Assembly (NCBI GenBank): GCA_017958465.1
Contig: JAGDCQ010000242.1
Span: 1-9,828 of the forward strand
Reading direction: 5' to 3'
DNA: 9,828 nucleotides
DNA from: Lachnospiraceae bacterium
GTDB lineage: Bacteria > Bacillota > Clostridia > Lachnospirales > Lachnospiraceae
In this document: piece by piece, positions 1-7,851 of the stretch
Numbering within the stretch: the stretch's first letter is position 1
Layout: the number at the start of each line of letters is the position of its first letter
The notes under the pieces: generated by a model
The model's database searches: none
What the model was told of the DNA's origin: nothing
The model's input: the letters and a program-made list of their open reading frames with translations, nothing else
Program-made: the position numbers and the translations under genes

Positions 1-113
1 CCGATAACAATAAGAGGCACGAACACGGCAAGGACATAGACAACAAGCAGCTGACTCGATGTTTTCCAGCTGATCGGCCCGCGCCGTTTTTGTTGTCTTT
101 GTTCCCTGCTCAT
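1..113 (-). CDS. N-terminal fragment of a membrane protein, possibly a sensor histidine kinase
   Basis: Only the first 37 codons are inside the window; the gene continues beyond base 1. The start is the ATG at 113-111, preceded by a good ribosome binding site (CGGAGGT, about 5 bases upstream). The peptide starts with a strongly basic, Gln-rich stretch (MSREQRQQKRRG) followed by SSQLLVVYVLAVFVPLIVI, which looks like a first transmembrane helix with a positive-inside N terminus. This arrangement, including the central VPL, resembles the first helix of YesM-type sensor kinases in clostridia, but many other membrane proteins begin this way, so the product is a guess. The gene follows the GH5 gene on the same strand and has its own promoter in the 83-base gap. 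Confidence 0.7.
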   Translation of the reverse strand, partial: MSREQRQQKRRGPISWKTSSQLLVVYVLAVFVPLIVI

Positions 114-142
114 GCCGCACCTCCGTTTTTTGTCGTATTCAG

Positions 143-171
143 ATTATACAACAAACAGCTCAGAATGTATA
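143..171 (-). promoter_or_regulatory. sigma-A promoter for the left-edge membrane protein gene
   Basis: On the minus strand a perfect -10 TATAAT (148-143) lies 17 bases downstream of a -35 TATACA (171-166, 4 of 6 matches to TTGACA). Transcription would start near 136, leaving a short leader of about 23 bases before the ATG at 113. This makes the left-edge gene transcribable independently of the GH5 gene, whose stop codon is just upstream. I see no clear hairpin terminator in the remaining 25 bases after that stop. Confidence 0.6.
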
Positions 172-196
172 GTTTTGCATTACAGGTATTGTTCTT

Positions 197-2650
197 TTAG
201 TTCAGTTTGATGAGCCTGAATTTGATCGTGATATTCTTTATACCTACGATCTGAGTCTTGTCCACAATGACCGCTGAGCAGTTGCTTATAGCGCCCGTAA
301 GGCATCTTGCACCGTCCGGCACCTTGTCTACCCACTCGTTAAGAAGGTTTACGCGCAGGCATTTTCCGTCATCGGATGTGGTATACGGAACACCTGTCAG
401 CGTCAGCGGATTACCGTCGATCGTTATCGAATCGATGACGATATAGCTGCCGGGATACAGTACCTCTCCATCCGCTACAGCAAGTGCCGCAAATGTCAGA
501 CCGTCGTTGCCGCCCGCGAAATCCAGGCTTACCTCGTAAGAACCGGGCTTATCCACGATAGTGTTATGTGCGGTGATCCCTTCAGTGTTATCGGCAGGGT
601 TGAACACATCGCCCACGCTGTATGTTCCTGCACCGCCGTTCCACATTATCCATGCAACGGGCGTTCCGGGCTCATATGTTTCAATACCTTCCCACATCTC
701 TATCGCAGCTGCGGTAGCGGTCTCAATGGCGGCTTTAGCCTTAGCAACCACATCCTCACCGCTCTTTACTTCTTCGGCATAGCAGCGCGAGGTGAAAATA
801 TCCGTCAGCTTCTGATCATACATTGTCTGCAGCTCTCTGCGGTAGAAATCATTGCAGGACCAGAGAACCGGCACATAATTATACACATCACAGTTGTTGA
901 GCAGGTTTTCAGTATACTCGTATGTGTTCTGCTTTAACGTATGCGTCTTTGTCGCATTGTCATACATGGGAAGAGCACCGTATTCGCCGATGATCACGCC
1001 GTAGCCCGCATCCGTGAATTTCTTTAAGGACGCGAACTTGTCGTTCATGCTCTCGTACTCTTTCTTAAGGCCCCATCTAGCGTCGTTCTCGGCTCCGCAG
1101 TAGTTCCACGGGTCATAATAGTGCACTGAGACAAACAGCTTCTTTTCAGCGGTATCCGAAGGCATCTTGAAGCGGTTGTCAAGCGTATGGGTGATGTCAG
1201 TATTGAATCCGGCTATGAGCAGGAACCTGTTTGCGTTCTTGCCGCCCGAAGCCCTGATAACATCAACAAATTTCTGGTTTATAGCATTTGTTGTATCGAA
1301 TTTGCCCTGCTCCGAAAGGCTTCCGGAATCCGTACAGAGGGTATTGTCATTAAGATTGTTGCCAAGCTCTTCGTTTGCGGACTCAAAGATGAGCAGCTCG
1401 GGATAATCCTTAAAGCGCTCTGCGATCTGTTTCCACATGGATTCATAAAGAGCCCAGGCTTTATCCACGGTTTCAGGTGTTTTGGAACCGAACATTCCCC
1501 ACCAGCCGCCGTCCCAGTGGTCATTCAATATGACGAACATCTCGGCTTTTATCGCCCAGTCCACTACCTGCTGGACACGGTCCAGATACTTCGTATTGAT
1601 CGTATAGTCGCCGGATTCGAAGGGCATCATATTGGTCCAAGCTACGGGAATACGGATAGTATCAAAGCCGCAGTCCTTCATGCCCTTGATTATGGCTTCG
1701 GTCGTGACAGGCTGGCCCCAGAGAGTTTCATAACTGCTTACCTGGCCGAAAACTCCGAGAGATGTGTGACCGTAGGCTTCAAACGTATTTCCGAGGTTGA
1801 TGCCGTTACCCATATATTTTGAAAGAGTGATCGCGTCCATATTTGCAAAGTCAAGATTGCTGAATACTGCAGTATTTGTGTAGCCGCTGCCTGTGCCGGT
1901 GCTTGCACCCTGTGTGGGTGAAGGTGTCGGTGTAGGCGTATCCTTCGGAGCATCCTCGCCCCATACAAAACCGTCCAGTGTAAATGTTATGCTGATGGTC
2001 TTTGGTCTTGTGGGATCGGTGAAGTTCAGGACATGTTCACTCACAGCCACTTCCTCCACTGCAGAACCGTCCCATGAATTGATCGGATCGTTTGTATCAA
2101 ATATACCGCTGCTCTTGAAAGCAGACTTTGGCTCGCTGTTCGTAATGGTAAGTTCCTTGCCGTCAACAACGACCTTTTCATACTTGATGTTTGCGGCTTT
2201 TAGCGGTGACTGCGCGCCATCTGCGGCACCTGCGTCAAGAAGGTATACTGCGGTGAGATTTGAAAGCGTCGAAACCCCAAGCGCCTTTGCATCTTCCGAA
2301 AGATCCTTGTCGCAGTCAAAGGTCAGGACGTATGTGCCTTCTTTTGAGATGTACAGCACGTTACCGGCCTCATTCTTGAAATAATCAAGTTCCGCATCAT
2401 TGTAGTATACATTGATGGAGACCTTAATGAAATTCTTGGTCGTTCCGGCAACTGCCTCGCTCGTGTCCGAACCGTCAAGCGCTCCGTTAAGGATTTCCAG
2501 AGCCGGCGTAGGCGGGGCCGGCGTGTCTGTCGGGTTTGAAGGCGCATCAGTCGGAGCACCCGACGGAGTGCCCGTAGGCGTCGTTTTCCCGCATGCCGCA
2601 AGGCACATCACAATGATCATCAAAATAGCTGTAAGTCTGATTCTTTTCAT
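197..2650 (-). CDS. lipoprotein GH5 family glycoside hydrolase (cellulase-like) with N- and C-terminal accessory modules
   Basis: This 817-residue enzyme probably hydrolyses beta-1,4-glucan or a related plant polysaccharide outside the cell. Residues 1-20 form a lipoprotein signal peptide with lipobox LAAC and lipidated Cys20, so the enzyme is tethered to the outer face of the membrane. A Thr/Pro-rich linker (22-50) leads to a beta-rich module (about 52-230), then a second PTPTPSPT linker (239-246) and the GH5 barrel (about 266-625). GH5 hallmarks are GNGINLGNTF (281-290), TIRIPVAW with Arg333, NDHW with His378, FESANE with acid/base Glu427, VHYYDPW with His510 and Tyr512, IGEYG with nucleophile Glu556, and Trp597 in the LWSCND strand. 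Residues 658-817 are a second beta-rich module resembling the first. The start is supported by AGGAGAGG nine bases upstream. The glycosidase family is secure; the subfamily and exact substrate are not. Confidence 0.93.
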   Translation of the reverse strand: MKRIRLTAILMIIVMCLAACGKTTPTGTPSGAPTDAPSNPTDTPAPPTPALEILNGALDGSDTSEAVAGTTKNFIKVSINVYYNDAELDYFKNEAGNVLYISKEGTYVLTFDCDKDLSEDAKALGVSTLSNLTAVYLLDAGAADGAQSPLKAANIKYEKVVVDGKELTITNSEPKSAFKSSGIFDTNDPINSWDGSAVEEVAVSEHVLNFTDPTRPKTISITFTLDGFVWGEDAPKDTPTPTPSPTQGASTGTGSGYTNTAVFSNLDFANMDAITLSKYMGNGINLGNTFEAYGHTSLGVFGQVSSYETLWGQPVTTEAIIKGMKDCGFDTIRIPVAWTNMMPFESGDYTINTKYLDRVQQVVDWAIKAEMFVILNDHWDGGWWGMFGSKTPETVDKAWALYESMWKQIAERFKDYPELLIFESANEELGNNLNDNTLCTDSGSLSEQGKFDTTNAINQKFVDVIRASGGKNANRFLLIAGFNTDITHTLDNRFKMPSDTAEKKLFVSVHYYDPWNYCGAENDARWGLKKEYESMNDKFASLKKFTDAGYGVIIGEYGALPMYDNATKTHTLKQNTYEYTENLLNNCDVYNYVPVLWSCNDFYRRELQTMYDQKLTDIFTSRCYAEEVKSGEDVVAKAKAAIETATAAAIEMWEGIETYEPGTPVAWIMWNGGAGTYSVGDVFNPADNTEGITAHNTIVDKPGSYEVSLDFAGGNDGLTFAALAVADGEVLYPGSYIVIDSITIDGNPLTLTGVPYTTSDDGKCLRVNLLNEWVDKVPDGARCLTGAISNCSAVIVDKTQIVGIKNITIKFRLIKLN

Positions 2651-2666
2651 AGATATCTTCCTCTCC

Positions 2667-2709
2667 TGTGAGTTTAAGGCAACACATCTGTACCGTCTGG
2701 TAACTCACA
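2667..2709 (-). promoter_or_regulatory. inverted repeat in the GH5 leader abutting the ribosome binding site
   Basis: In the GH5 gene leader, TGTGAGTT (2709-2702 on the minus strand) is perfectly complementary to AACTCACA (2674-2667), with 27 bases between. The downstream arm ends exactly where the AGGAGAGG ribosome binding site (2667-2660) begins, so a folded leader would present or partly mask that site. Eight perfect pairs at this position could also arise by chance, and no known regulator or riboswitch is recognised here. Confidence 0.35.
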
Positions 2710-2714
2710 CTAAA

Positions 2715-2743
2715 AAGATATCTGTAAACGACCGTTTTCTCAA
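2715..2743 (-). promoter_or_regulatory. candidate sigma-A promoter for the GH5 gene
   Basis: On the minus strand TTGAGA (2743-2738, 5 of 6 matches) is separated by 17 bases from TATCTT (2720-2715, 4 of 6 matches). It is the best promoter-like pair in the 173-base gap between the ABC-2 operon and the GH5 gene. The -10 overlaps the palindrome AGATATCT, which recurs next to the GH5 start codon. Confidence 0.35.
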
Positions 2744-2784
2744 TGTATTTTCAAGACAATCTTTACCCTAAAAATCAGAGAACA

Positions 2785-2819
2785 CAGTGACAGCCGTCCC
2801 AGAGACGATCCCGTGACAG
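2785..2819. repeat. short direct-repeat element between the ABC-2 operon and the GH5 gene
   Basis: The plus strand carries GTGACAG at 2787-2793 and again at 2813-2819, in direct orientation with a 26-base period. Between them CGTC and GACG can pair around a five-base loop (2795-2807). The combination of CTGTCAC, GGGA and GGACGG is reminiscent of small palindromic repeats scattered in clostridial intergenic regions; that resemblance is from memory and is not tested here. The element directly follows the stop of the last ABC-2 permease gene but lacks the clean stem and T-run of an intrinsic terminator on the minus strand. Confidence 0.35.
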
Positions 2820-2823
2820 TTTT

Positions 2824-3624
2824 TTAACTACCTGTCGATCTATAGAACCGCATGCCGCGGTTGAACAATATTGTCATTATGCAGAAGACCGCCGCGCCGG
2901 ACAGCGGCGTAACGAAGGCTGTCCAGCCGGGCCAGCCGTAAAGGGGTTTTCCAAGGATATAAGCCGCCGGCACATGCTGTGTGAGCGCAAACGGCGCAAC
3001 GACCGTAAACAGCACACGCAGCGGTGCAGGGTAGATATCCACGGGGTACTGGCAGGCGCTGCGGCCGCCATATGTGAGCGCGTTTACGAGTTCAACGGAT
3101 TTTACGCTGTGTATCGTGAACACGGCCTCTATCAGGAACAGTCCGAGTATCAGCATACAGCTCATGCAGATGGCCTCGAAAAGCGCAAGTGCCTTCAAAA
3201 ACGACCACTCCACGCCTGAGAGGGTGCTGCCCATCACAAGTGCCGCAACACCGACTGCTATGCATGTTATACGCCTCGGGTCGACTCCGCTGCAAAGAAC
3301 CTGCGTGAGTATACCCCTTGGTCTGAGCAGCAGCGTGTCAAGCTTTCCGGTCCGCACCATCGCAGGGAAATCCCCTGTCACACCGCGTCCGAAGAATTCC
3401 GTGATGTAGAAGGACACGGACATCACCCCGAAGAAAAAGAACAGATTGCCGCCGGTCCAGCCGTTAAGCTGTTCAAAGCGGTCCACTATCAGGATGACGA
3501 CCATCATCTCGCCGCCCTCCATCACAAGCTGCGCTATCGTCTGCATAAAGAAAGACGCAGGGTACTGAAGGTGGCTTTTTAACAGCATTCCCATCGACCT
3601 TAAATACAGCTTCAAAGTATTCAT
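2824..3624 (-). CDS. ABC-2 type exporter permease (COG3694-like)
   Basis: This 266-residue inner membrane protein is probably one half of the channel of an ABC-2 exporter. It has about six hydrophobic segments (roughly 22-48, 59-78, 115-132, 145-170, 202-220 and 235-254). Between helices 2 and 3 is the family-like cytoplasmic stretch MVRTGKLDTLLLRPR (89-103), followed later by YPVDIYP (193-199), both as I recall them from COG3694 permeases. The start lies 3 bases after the stop of the preceding permease gene, with GGAGGG inside the end of that gene as ribosome binding site, so the two are translationally close and almost certainly co-expressed. Systems of this three-gene type are common in Firmicutes but mostly have no assigned substrate, so I do not name one. 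No obvious intrinsic terminator follows. Confidence 0.85.
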   Translation of the reverse strand: MNTLKLYLRSMGMLLKSHLQYPASFFMQTIAQLVMEGGEMMVVILIVDRFEQLNGWTGGNLFFFFGVMSVSFYITEFFGRGVTGDFPAMVRTGKLDTLLLRPRGILTQVLCSGVDPRRITCIAVGVAALVMGSTLSGVEWSFLKALALFEAICMSCMLILGLFLIEAVFTIHSVKSVELVNALTYGGRSACQYPVDIYPAPLRVLFTVVAPFALTQHVPAAYILGKPLYGWPGWTAFVTPLSGAAVFCIMTILFNRGMRFYRSTGS

Positions 3625-3627
3625 GCG

Positions 3628-4419
3628 TCACCCTCCCTGCACTATCATGCGTTTTCTGTTGGTGCTCCACATCCACATCCCAAACGCGACAAGCACTGCG
3701 GTCCAGCCGGCCTGCAGACCGATTATACCCGGCGCATAAGCAACGTCGTATTCGCCGGTGTAAAGCCTTATCGGTGCGTCAAGCAGCTGAGCGTACGGAA
3801 GTGCCGTGATCACTCTCTGCCAGCTGTCCGGGAACAGTGTGAGCGGCAGCAGATTCCCCGAAAAAGTTATCATGAGCAGGTTCAGGACGCCCTGCATCCC
3901 GCGCGGATCAAGCGTGAGCATAGTGAAGCCCATCGTGATGTTTTCGAGCGCACAGATGCACAAAAGCCCGAGCGCAAGCGCAATAACGGCCATCACAAGG
4001 CCCGGGACCGATGCCGGCAGCATGAGCCCCCACCCCTTTGGAAGAAGAAATGCCAGAATGAGCATCGGGATGCCGCGCATAAGGCTCCCCATCATCTTCT
4101 GCGCTGCGATGCGCGCGTAATAGAACCAGTACATGTTCACCGGGCGGCACATATCGTAAGAGATGTTCCCGCTCCTGATCTTGTCTAAAAGATCCGGGTC
4201 GGAAGACAAAAGCATCCTGAAAAACGCCTGCTGGAGCCAGACATATGTCGTAACATGCTCAATCGGCAGAGCCTGCGGCTTTCCGGCGTACAGCGCCCTG
4301 TAGAGTGCCACAAGCACAAGTCCGAAGAACATCTGGCACAGGATGCCGCCTATCATTGCGCCGCGGTACTGCGTTTCCATCCGAAGCCTCATTCGAAAGA
4401 CGGATAAATAAGCCCTCAT
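3628..4419 (-). CDS. ABC-2 type exporter permease (COG4587-like)
   Basis: This 263-residue membrane protein is probably the partner channel subunit of the same exporter. About six hydrophobic segments are visible (near 22-41, 57-71, 112-126, 138-156, 175-195 and 231-251). The loop IRSGNISYDMCRPVN (81-95), with its G-N-I-x-Y and RP signature, is characteristic of the COG4587 type and mirrors RTGKLDTLLLRPR in the neighbouring permease, showing that the two subunits are paralogous. The ATG overlaps the stop of the ATPase gene by four bases (ATGA at 4419-4416), a standard sign of translational coupling. Substrate is unknown; a drug, peptide or lipid-like compound would fit the family, but nothing here decides it. 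Confidence 0.87.
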   Translation of the reverse strand: MRAYLSVFRMRLRMETQYRGAMIGGILCQMFFGLVLVALYRALYAGKPQALPIEHVTTYVWLQQAFFRMLLSSDPDLLDKIRSGNISYDMCRPVNMYWFYYARIAAQKMMGSLMRGIPMLILAFLLPKGWGLMLPASVPGLVMAVIALALGLLCICALENITMGFTMLTLDPRGMQGVLNLLMITFSGNLLPLTLFPDSWQRVITALPYAQLLDAPIRLYTGEYDVAYAPGIIGLQAGWTAVLVAFGMWMWSTNRKRMIVQGG

Positions 4420-5381
4420 AGGTCCATCTCCTTGTACATTGCCGCAATAAGCGTGTCGATGTTTTCGGGCTGCAGCGTCATCTCACTGATGTTTCCCGCT
4501 GCCTGGAGCGCCGTCAGAAGGCGCGCGGTCGGGAAATCCGCCGGCGAATAAGTGATCCTAAGCCCGTTTTCGTCGCCCGATACGTCGAGCCCCTGCGGTA
4601 ATTCCGGCATAATGCCCTCTTTGTCGTACTTAACGCTCACGGTGCGGACGGTATCGAACCTTTCGAGCAGGTCCGGGAGCTTTCCGTCAAACAGCTTCTG
4701 CCCGTGCCCGAGCACCATAACGCGCGAGCAGAGTGCCGCAATGTCCTCCATATCGTGCGTTGTGAGCATTATCGTTGTCCCGTGTTCTTTGTTCTCCCAC
4801 TTGAGGAAATCCCTCAGAGCCAGCTTACTGACCGCGTCAAGGCCGATCGTAGGCTCGTCGAGGAAAAGAAGCTTTGGCCTGTGGAGCAGCGACCCGCAAA
4901 GCTCGGCGCGCATGCGCTGACCGAGGCTCAAGAGGCGGAGCGGCGTGCGCATCAGTTCTTCAAGCTGCAGCGCCTGTGTCAGTTCTTTGAGGCGGTCTTC
5001 GTAATCCGGCTTTGAAAGCCTGTAGATGTCCTTTAACAGCGAGAATGAGTCAATTATCGGCACATCCCACCAAAGCTGGCTCCGCTGCCCGAACACGACT
5101 CCGACGTGTTTAACGTATTCCCTGCGTTCAAGCCACGGAACCCTGCCGTCCACGAGCGCTTCGCCGCCGTCGGGCGTAAGGATGCCCGACAATATCTTTA
5201 CGGTGGTGGATTTCCCTGCGCCGTTCGGACCGATATATCCCACAAGTTCGCCCTTTTCAACCGAGAAAGAGACGCCCTTGAGCGCCTCTATCTTCTGCTT
5301 TTCCCTGAAAAGCTGCCCTTTTGTGCGTTTTTTTCTGACTGTGAAAGTCTTTTTTAGATCGTTGACCTCTATATAACTCAT
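4416..5381 (-). CDS. ABC-2 type exporter ATP-binding protein (COG4586-like)
   Basis: This 321-residue cytoplasmic ATPase would power the exporter made by the next two genes. Walker A is GPNGAGKST (51-59), the Q-loop is in VVFGQRSQLWW (Gln99), the signature is LSLGQ (151-155), Walker B is LLFLDE (171-176) and the switch His is His209 in LTTHD. LSLGQ in place of LSGGQ and the FGQRSQLWWD stretch are typical of the COG4586 group rather than defects. Residues after about 240 form a C-terminal accessory region of unknown role. I place the start at the ATG at 5381 because AAGGGG lies about eight bases upstream and the ABC fold begins at once with YIEVNDLKK. An in-frame GTG at 5459 would add 26 residues without family resemblance and lies only a couple of bases from the predicted transcription start. 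Confidence 0.9.
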   Translation of the reverse strand: MSYIEVNDLKKTFTVRKKRTKGQLFREKQKIEALKGVSFSVEKGELVGYIGPNGAGKSTTVKILSGILTPDGGEALVDGRVPWLERREYVKHVGVVFGQRSQLWWDVPIIDSFSLLKDIYRLSKPDYEDRLKELTQALQLEELMRTPLRLLSLGQRMRAELCGSLLHRPKLLFLDEPTIGLDAVSKLALRDFLKWENKEHGTTIMLTTHDMEDIAALCSRVMVLGHGQKLFDGKLPDLLERFDTVRTVSVKYDKEGIMPELPQGLDVSGDENGLRITYSPADFPTARLLTALQAAGNISEMTLQPENIDTLIAAMYKEMDL

Positions 5382-5467
5382 TCCGATGCCCCTTTTTGTC
5401 AGCCGTATCGCTGTGTCTTTATTCCGTTCGCCGGATCCCGCCGGCAAAACGACCGTCACCGGAGGTT

Positions 5468-5497
5468 ATTATACAATGTTTTCGAGGCATCTGTAAA
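5468..5497 (-). promoter_or_regulatory. sigma-A promoter for the ABC-2 exporter operon
   Basis: On the minus strand TTTACA (5497-5492, 5 of 6 matches) is followed after 18 bases by a perfect TATAAT (5473-5468). Transcription would begin near 5461, giving a leader of about 80 bases before the ATG at 5381. The leader can form a small hairpin (GCCGG and CCGGC around a six-base loop). The promoter lies in the 147-base gap after the FtsX permease gene, so the three-gene exporter can be expressed without the upstream operon. Readthrough is still possible, since I see no strong terminator in the gap. Confidence 0.62.
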
Positions 5498-5528
5498 TCC
5501 TTTTCAAAAATCGTTTTTCACCCTTGGT

Positions 5529-7841
5529 TCACTCAACGTCCTTCAGTGCATCGCTCTTCCTGATCCTGCGGATCTTTATCAATTGCAGTACTGCGACCGC
5601 CGCGTAGCTTGCAAGTCCCAAGAGCACCATCTTCACGTAGCAGTCGTTGCTTATGCAGTACGGCAGATAGCCGCTCATCCTCTTATACAGATATGTCCTG
5701 AAGATCAGACGCATGAGCCGGTCCACGAGCGGAACCGCGAGCAAGAGGCTTGCGACGACGACTATCGTTGTCGATACGATGTACAGCCCGCCTATCTCGC
5801 CACCCGTGAAACCGAGGATCTTTGCCATTGAAATGCTTGTCGCGTTGCGCTCTATTATCTGCTTTGCGAGCAGGTAGACCATGAGCACGAACATGATGAC
5901 GCCAAACCACTTCACCGGTCCCATAAGATCCGCGAAGGATTTCCACAGCTGGTCCGCGAACCTGCCAAAAGTTTTGCTGTCAAGCGTCATATATACATTC
6001 GAGGCCTGAAGGTCAAGCTCCCTGTCCGAATAATAGCCGCTGTAGTAGTCCGGTGTTTTCCCAAACGTCTCATTGAACTCATCGAGCCGCATGAACACCG
6101 CAAGAGATGCCTCGTACGGATATTCGCCGGCCACCTTGAAATCGTAGTACTTGTCGGAATATTTGTCGTAAAGGCTGACCGTATCGCCCTCAGAGACACT
6201 GTATTTATCCATAAAACCGTTTGAAAGTAATACCTGCCCTTCAGGTATTTCTTTCTTCACATAACGGCTCTGTTCAACGATACCGTAAACCGATATCTCA
6301 TCAGGCTTGAAATCGGCCCGGCTCGTTTCAAGGGTTGCGACCGCGAACTTCTCGGCAGTCTCAACGTCTGCTTCTTCGGGCGTTTTCAGGATGTACTGGT
6401 ATCGGCTGATGGTCGTGTCTTCTATACGCTTTGACACTTCGTCAAGGAGGGGTTTGAACATCAGGCCAAAAATAATGACAGCGCCGGCCATGATCACGCC
6501 CACCATCATCGTAATGTAGTTAGGCATGTTTTGAAGTATGATGCGAATCCTGTAGCGCCAGGTGAACGGAATGCGCTCAGACAGGCGCACCGCGCGTTTT
6601 TTCCTGCTGCCCGAGATGTCCCTTCTAAGGAAGGAGAGCGGGCGGACGCGCATCTTTACGCAAAGTATCGTCACATTGATCAGCAGCATTATGGCGGCCG
6701 GGATGAGCGTTGTTCTGATGAATGCGCCCCAGTGCCAGGTTGCGGGCGTCTTCCCGAGCGAGTACATAGACCGGTAGATCCGGAGCATAAAACCGTACAT
6801 AGACGTATATCCAAGCACATTTCCCACTACCATGCCCAAAAAGAACGTGATCGTAGGAAGGACCATGTAATGGCGCACCATTTCGCCGCGCGTGTAGCCG
6901 GACGCACGCAGTGTTCCGATGACTGCGGCCTCTTTCGAGATCGTGTTGATGGTTGTTACCGCAACTATGAACGCGAGCACCGCCACAACAAGGTAGAGAA
7001 AGATTTCCATTGCGGCGCCGTCGCCGCCCATATCTTCGCCTGCGAAATTGATGGATTTGTTCTCGTACGCCGGAAGATATTCCGTGATCTCGAGCATCGA
7101 AAGCCCCTGCTCGCCCGCCATTGCGCGTTCATAGATCTTTGTGTTTGCCGTGATGAGTTCTTCGCGCAGGGCATCGAGCACCTTTTGTGAAGCGTCTTTC
7201 TTTTCCTTTTCGGTCACAGGAGCGGTCCTGAACAGCCATGTGTAGCTCACCGTAACGTGATCCGAGGAAAAGTGATCAAAACCTTCTTTTGTCATCACAC
7301 CGACACCAAAACCGTTGTAGTCAAACATCAGGTCGGCATTGCTCTTAAACAGGGCACTGTATTCCGGGAGTGCAACAAGACCGACCACAGTCAGTTCGTG
7401 ACCGTCCACCGGGATCCTGTCTCCTACCTTTATGTTGCATTTCAGGGTGTGGATATTGTCTAGCGCGATCTCGTCGTCCGCAGCAGGCAGGCGCCCTTCG
7501 TAAAGCTCCGGGGTATTTACGGAATCGGAAACAGCGTAAACACGCAGCGTTTTTCCGTCATTCACTTCCTCAAAGTAATCTGATTCAAAAAGGGTGACGC
7601 CGGATCTTTCCGCTATTCGGTCAAGGATGGCGCTGTCAGGACGGATATTGAACGAAAAATGGCCGTCTTCCACATGGTTCTTTTCCATATTGCTGTAATA
7701 AGCTTCGGCAACACCCGCATTTGCCACAAGAAAGCCCGAAACAACGGAAACCACCATCACTATGAAGAGGAATATCACTATGTATTTCCCAAGGTCCGAC
7801 CGAAACTCGCGGAAATACCTTTTATTCATGGGATTCTTCAT
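5529..7841 (-). CDS. FtsX-family ABC transporter permease, eight predicted transmembrane helices
   Basis: This 770-residue membrane protein pairs with the ATPase encoded just upstream. Predicted helices are near 19-41, 279-301, 324-346, 377-396, 440-462, 644-662, 685-707 and 735-755. That gives two repeats of one helix, a large extracellular domain (about 45-275 and 463-640) and three helices. Both repeats carry FtsX-like cytoplasmic turns, ISKEAAVIGTLRASGYTRGE (301-320) and SISMAKILGFTGGEIGGLY (669-687). One polypeptide with two ATPases would make a full transporter. FtsX-family proteins usually transmit mechanical work to extracellular domains, moving lipids or peptides or sensing antibiotics, rather than forming ion channels, so substrate is open. 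The ATG at 7841 has TAAGGAGG, which includes the ATPase stop codon, five bases upstream; ATG at 7829 is a less well-placed alternative. A riboswitch of manganese type controls the operon. Confidence 0.92.
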   Translation of the reverse strand: MKNPMNKRYFREFRSDLGKYIVIFLFIVMVVSVVSGFLVANAGVAEAYYSNMEKNHVEDGHFSFNIRPDSAILDRIAERSGVTLFESDYFEEVNDGKTLRVYAVSDSVNTPELYEGRLPAADDEIALDNIHTLKCNIKVGDRIPVDGHELTVVGLVALPEYSALFKSNADLMFDYNGFGVGVMTKEGFDHFSSDHVTVSYTWLFRTAPVTEKEKKDASQKVLDALREELITANTKIYERAMAGEQGLSMLEITEYLPAYENKSINFAGEDMGGDGAAMEIFLYLVVAVLAFIVAVTTINTISKEAAVIGTLRASGYTRGEMVRHYMVLPTITFFLGMVVGNVLGYTSMYGFMLRIYRSMYSLGKTPATWHWGAFIRTTLIPAAIMLLINVTILCVKMRVRPLSFLRRDISGSRKKRAVRLSERIPFTWRYRIRIILQNMPNYITMMVGVIMAGAVIIFGLMFKPLLDEVSKRIEDTTISRYQYILKTPEEADVETAEKFAVATLETSRADFKPDEISVYGIVEQSRYVKKEIPEGQVLLSNGFMDKYSVSEGDTVSLYDKYSDKYYDFKVAGEYPYEASLAVFMRLDEFNETFGKTPDYYSGYYSDRELDLQASNVYMTLDSKTFGRFADQLWKSFADLMGPVKWFGVIMFVLMVYLLAKQIIERNATSISMAKILGFTGGEIGGLYIVSTTIVVVASLLLAVPLVDRLMRLIFRTYLYKRMSGYLPYCISNDCYVKMVLLGLASYAAVAVLQLIKIRRIRKSDALKDVE

Positions 7842-7851
7842 GGCCGCCTCC

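Noticed and set aside
1187..1822. A 211-codon plus-strand open frame inside the GH5 gene
   Set aside because: It is antisense to the catalytic barrel, whose active-site motifs are intact; no family resemblance or ribosome binding site.
5382..5459. GTG at 5459 as the start of the ABC-2 ATPase
   Set aside because: It lies only a couple of bases from the predicted transcription start, and the added 26 residues do not resemble the family; ATG 5381 has its own ribosome binding site.
5506..5518. AAAAA-TCG-TTTTT as a terminator between the FtsX permease gene and the ABC-2 operon
   Set aside because: Five A-T pairs with a three-base loop are too weak for an intrinsic terminator; there is no GC stem.
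6531..7190. A 219-codon open frame on the plus strand opposite the FtsX permease gene
   Set aside because: Its product is rich in His, Arg and Cys without domain sense, it has no good ribosome binding site, and it lies wholly antisense to a clear, intact permease gene.
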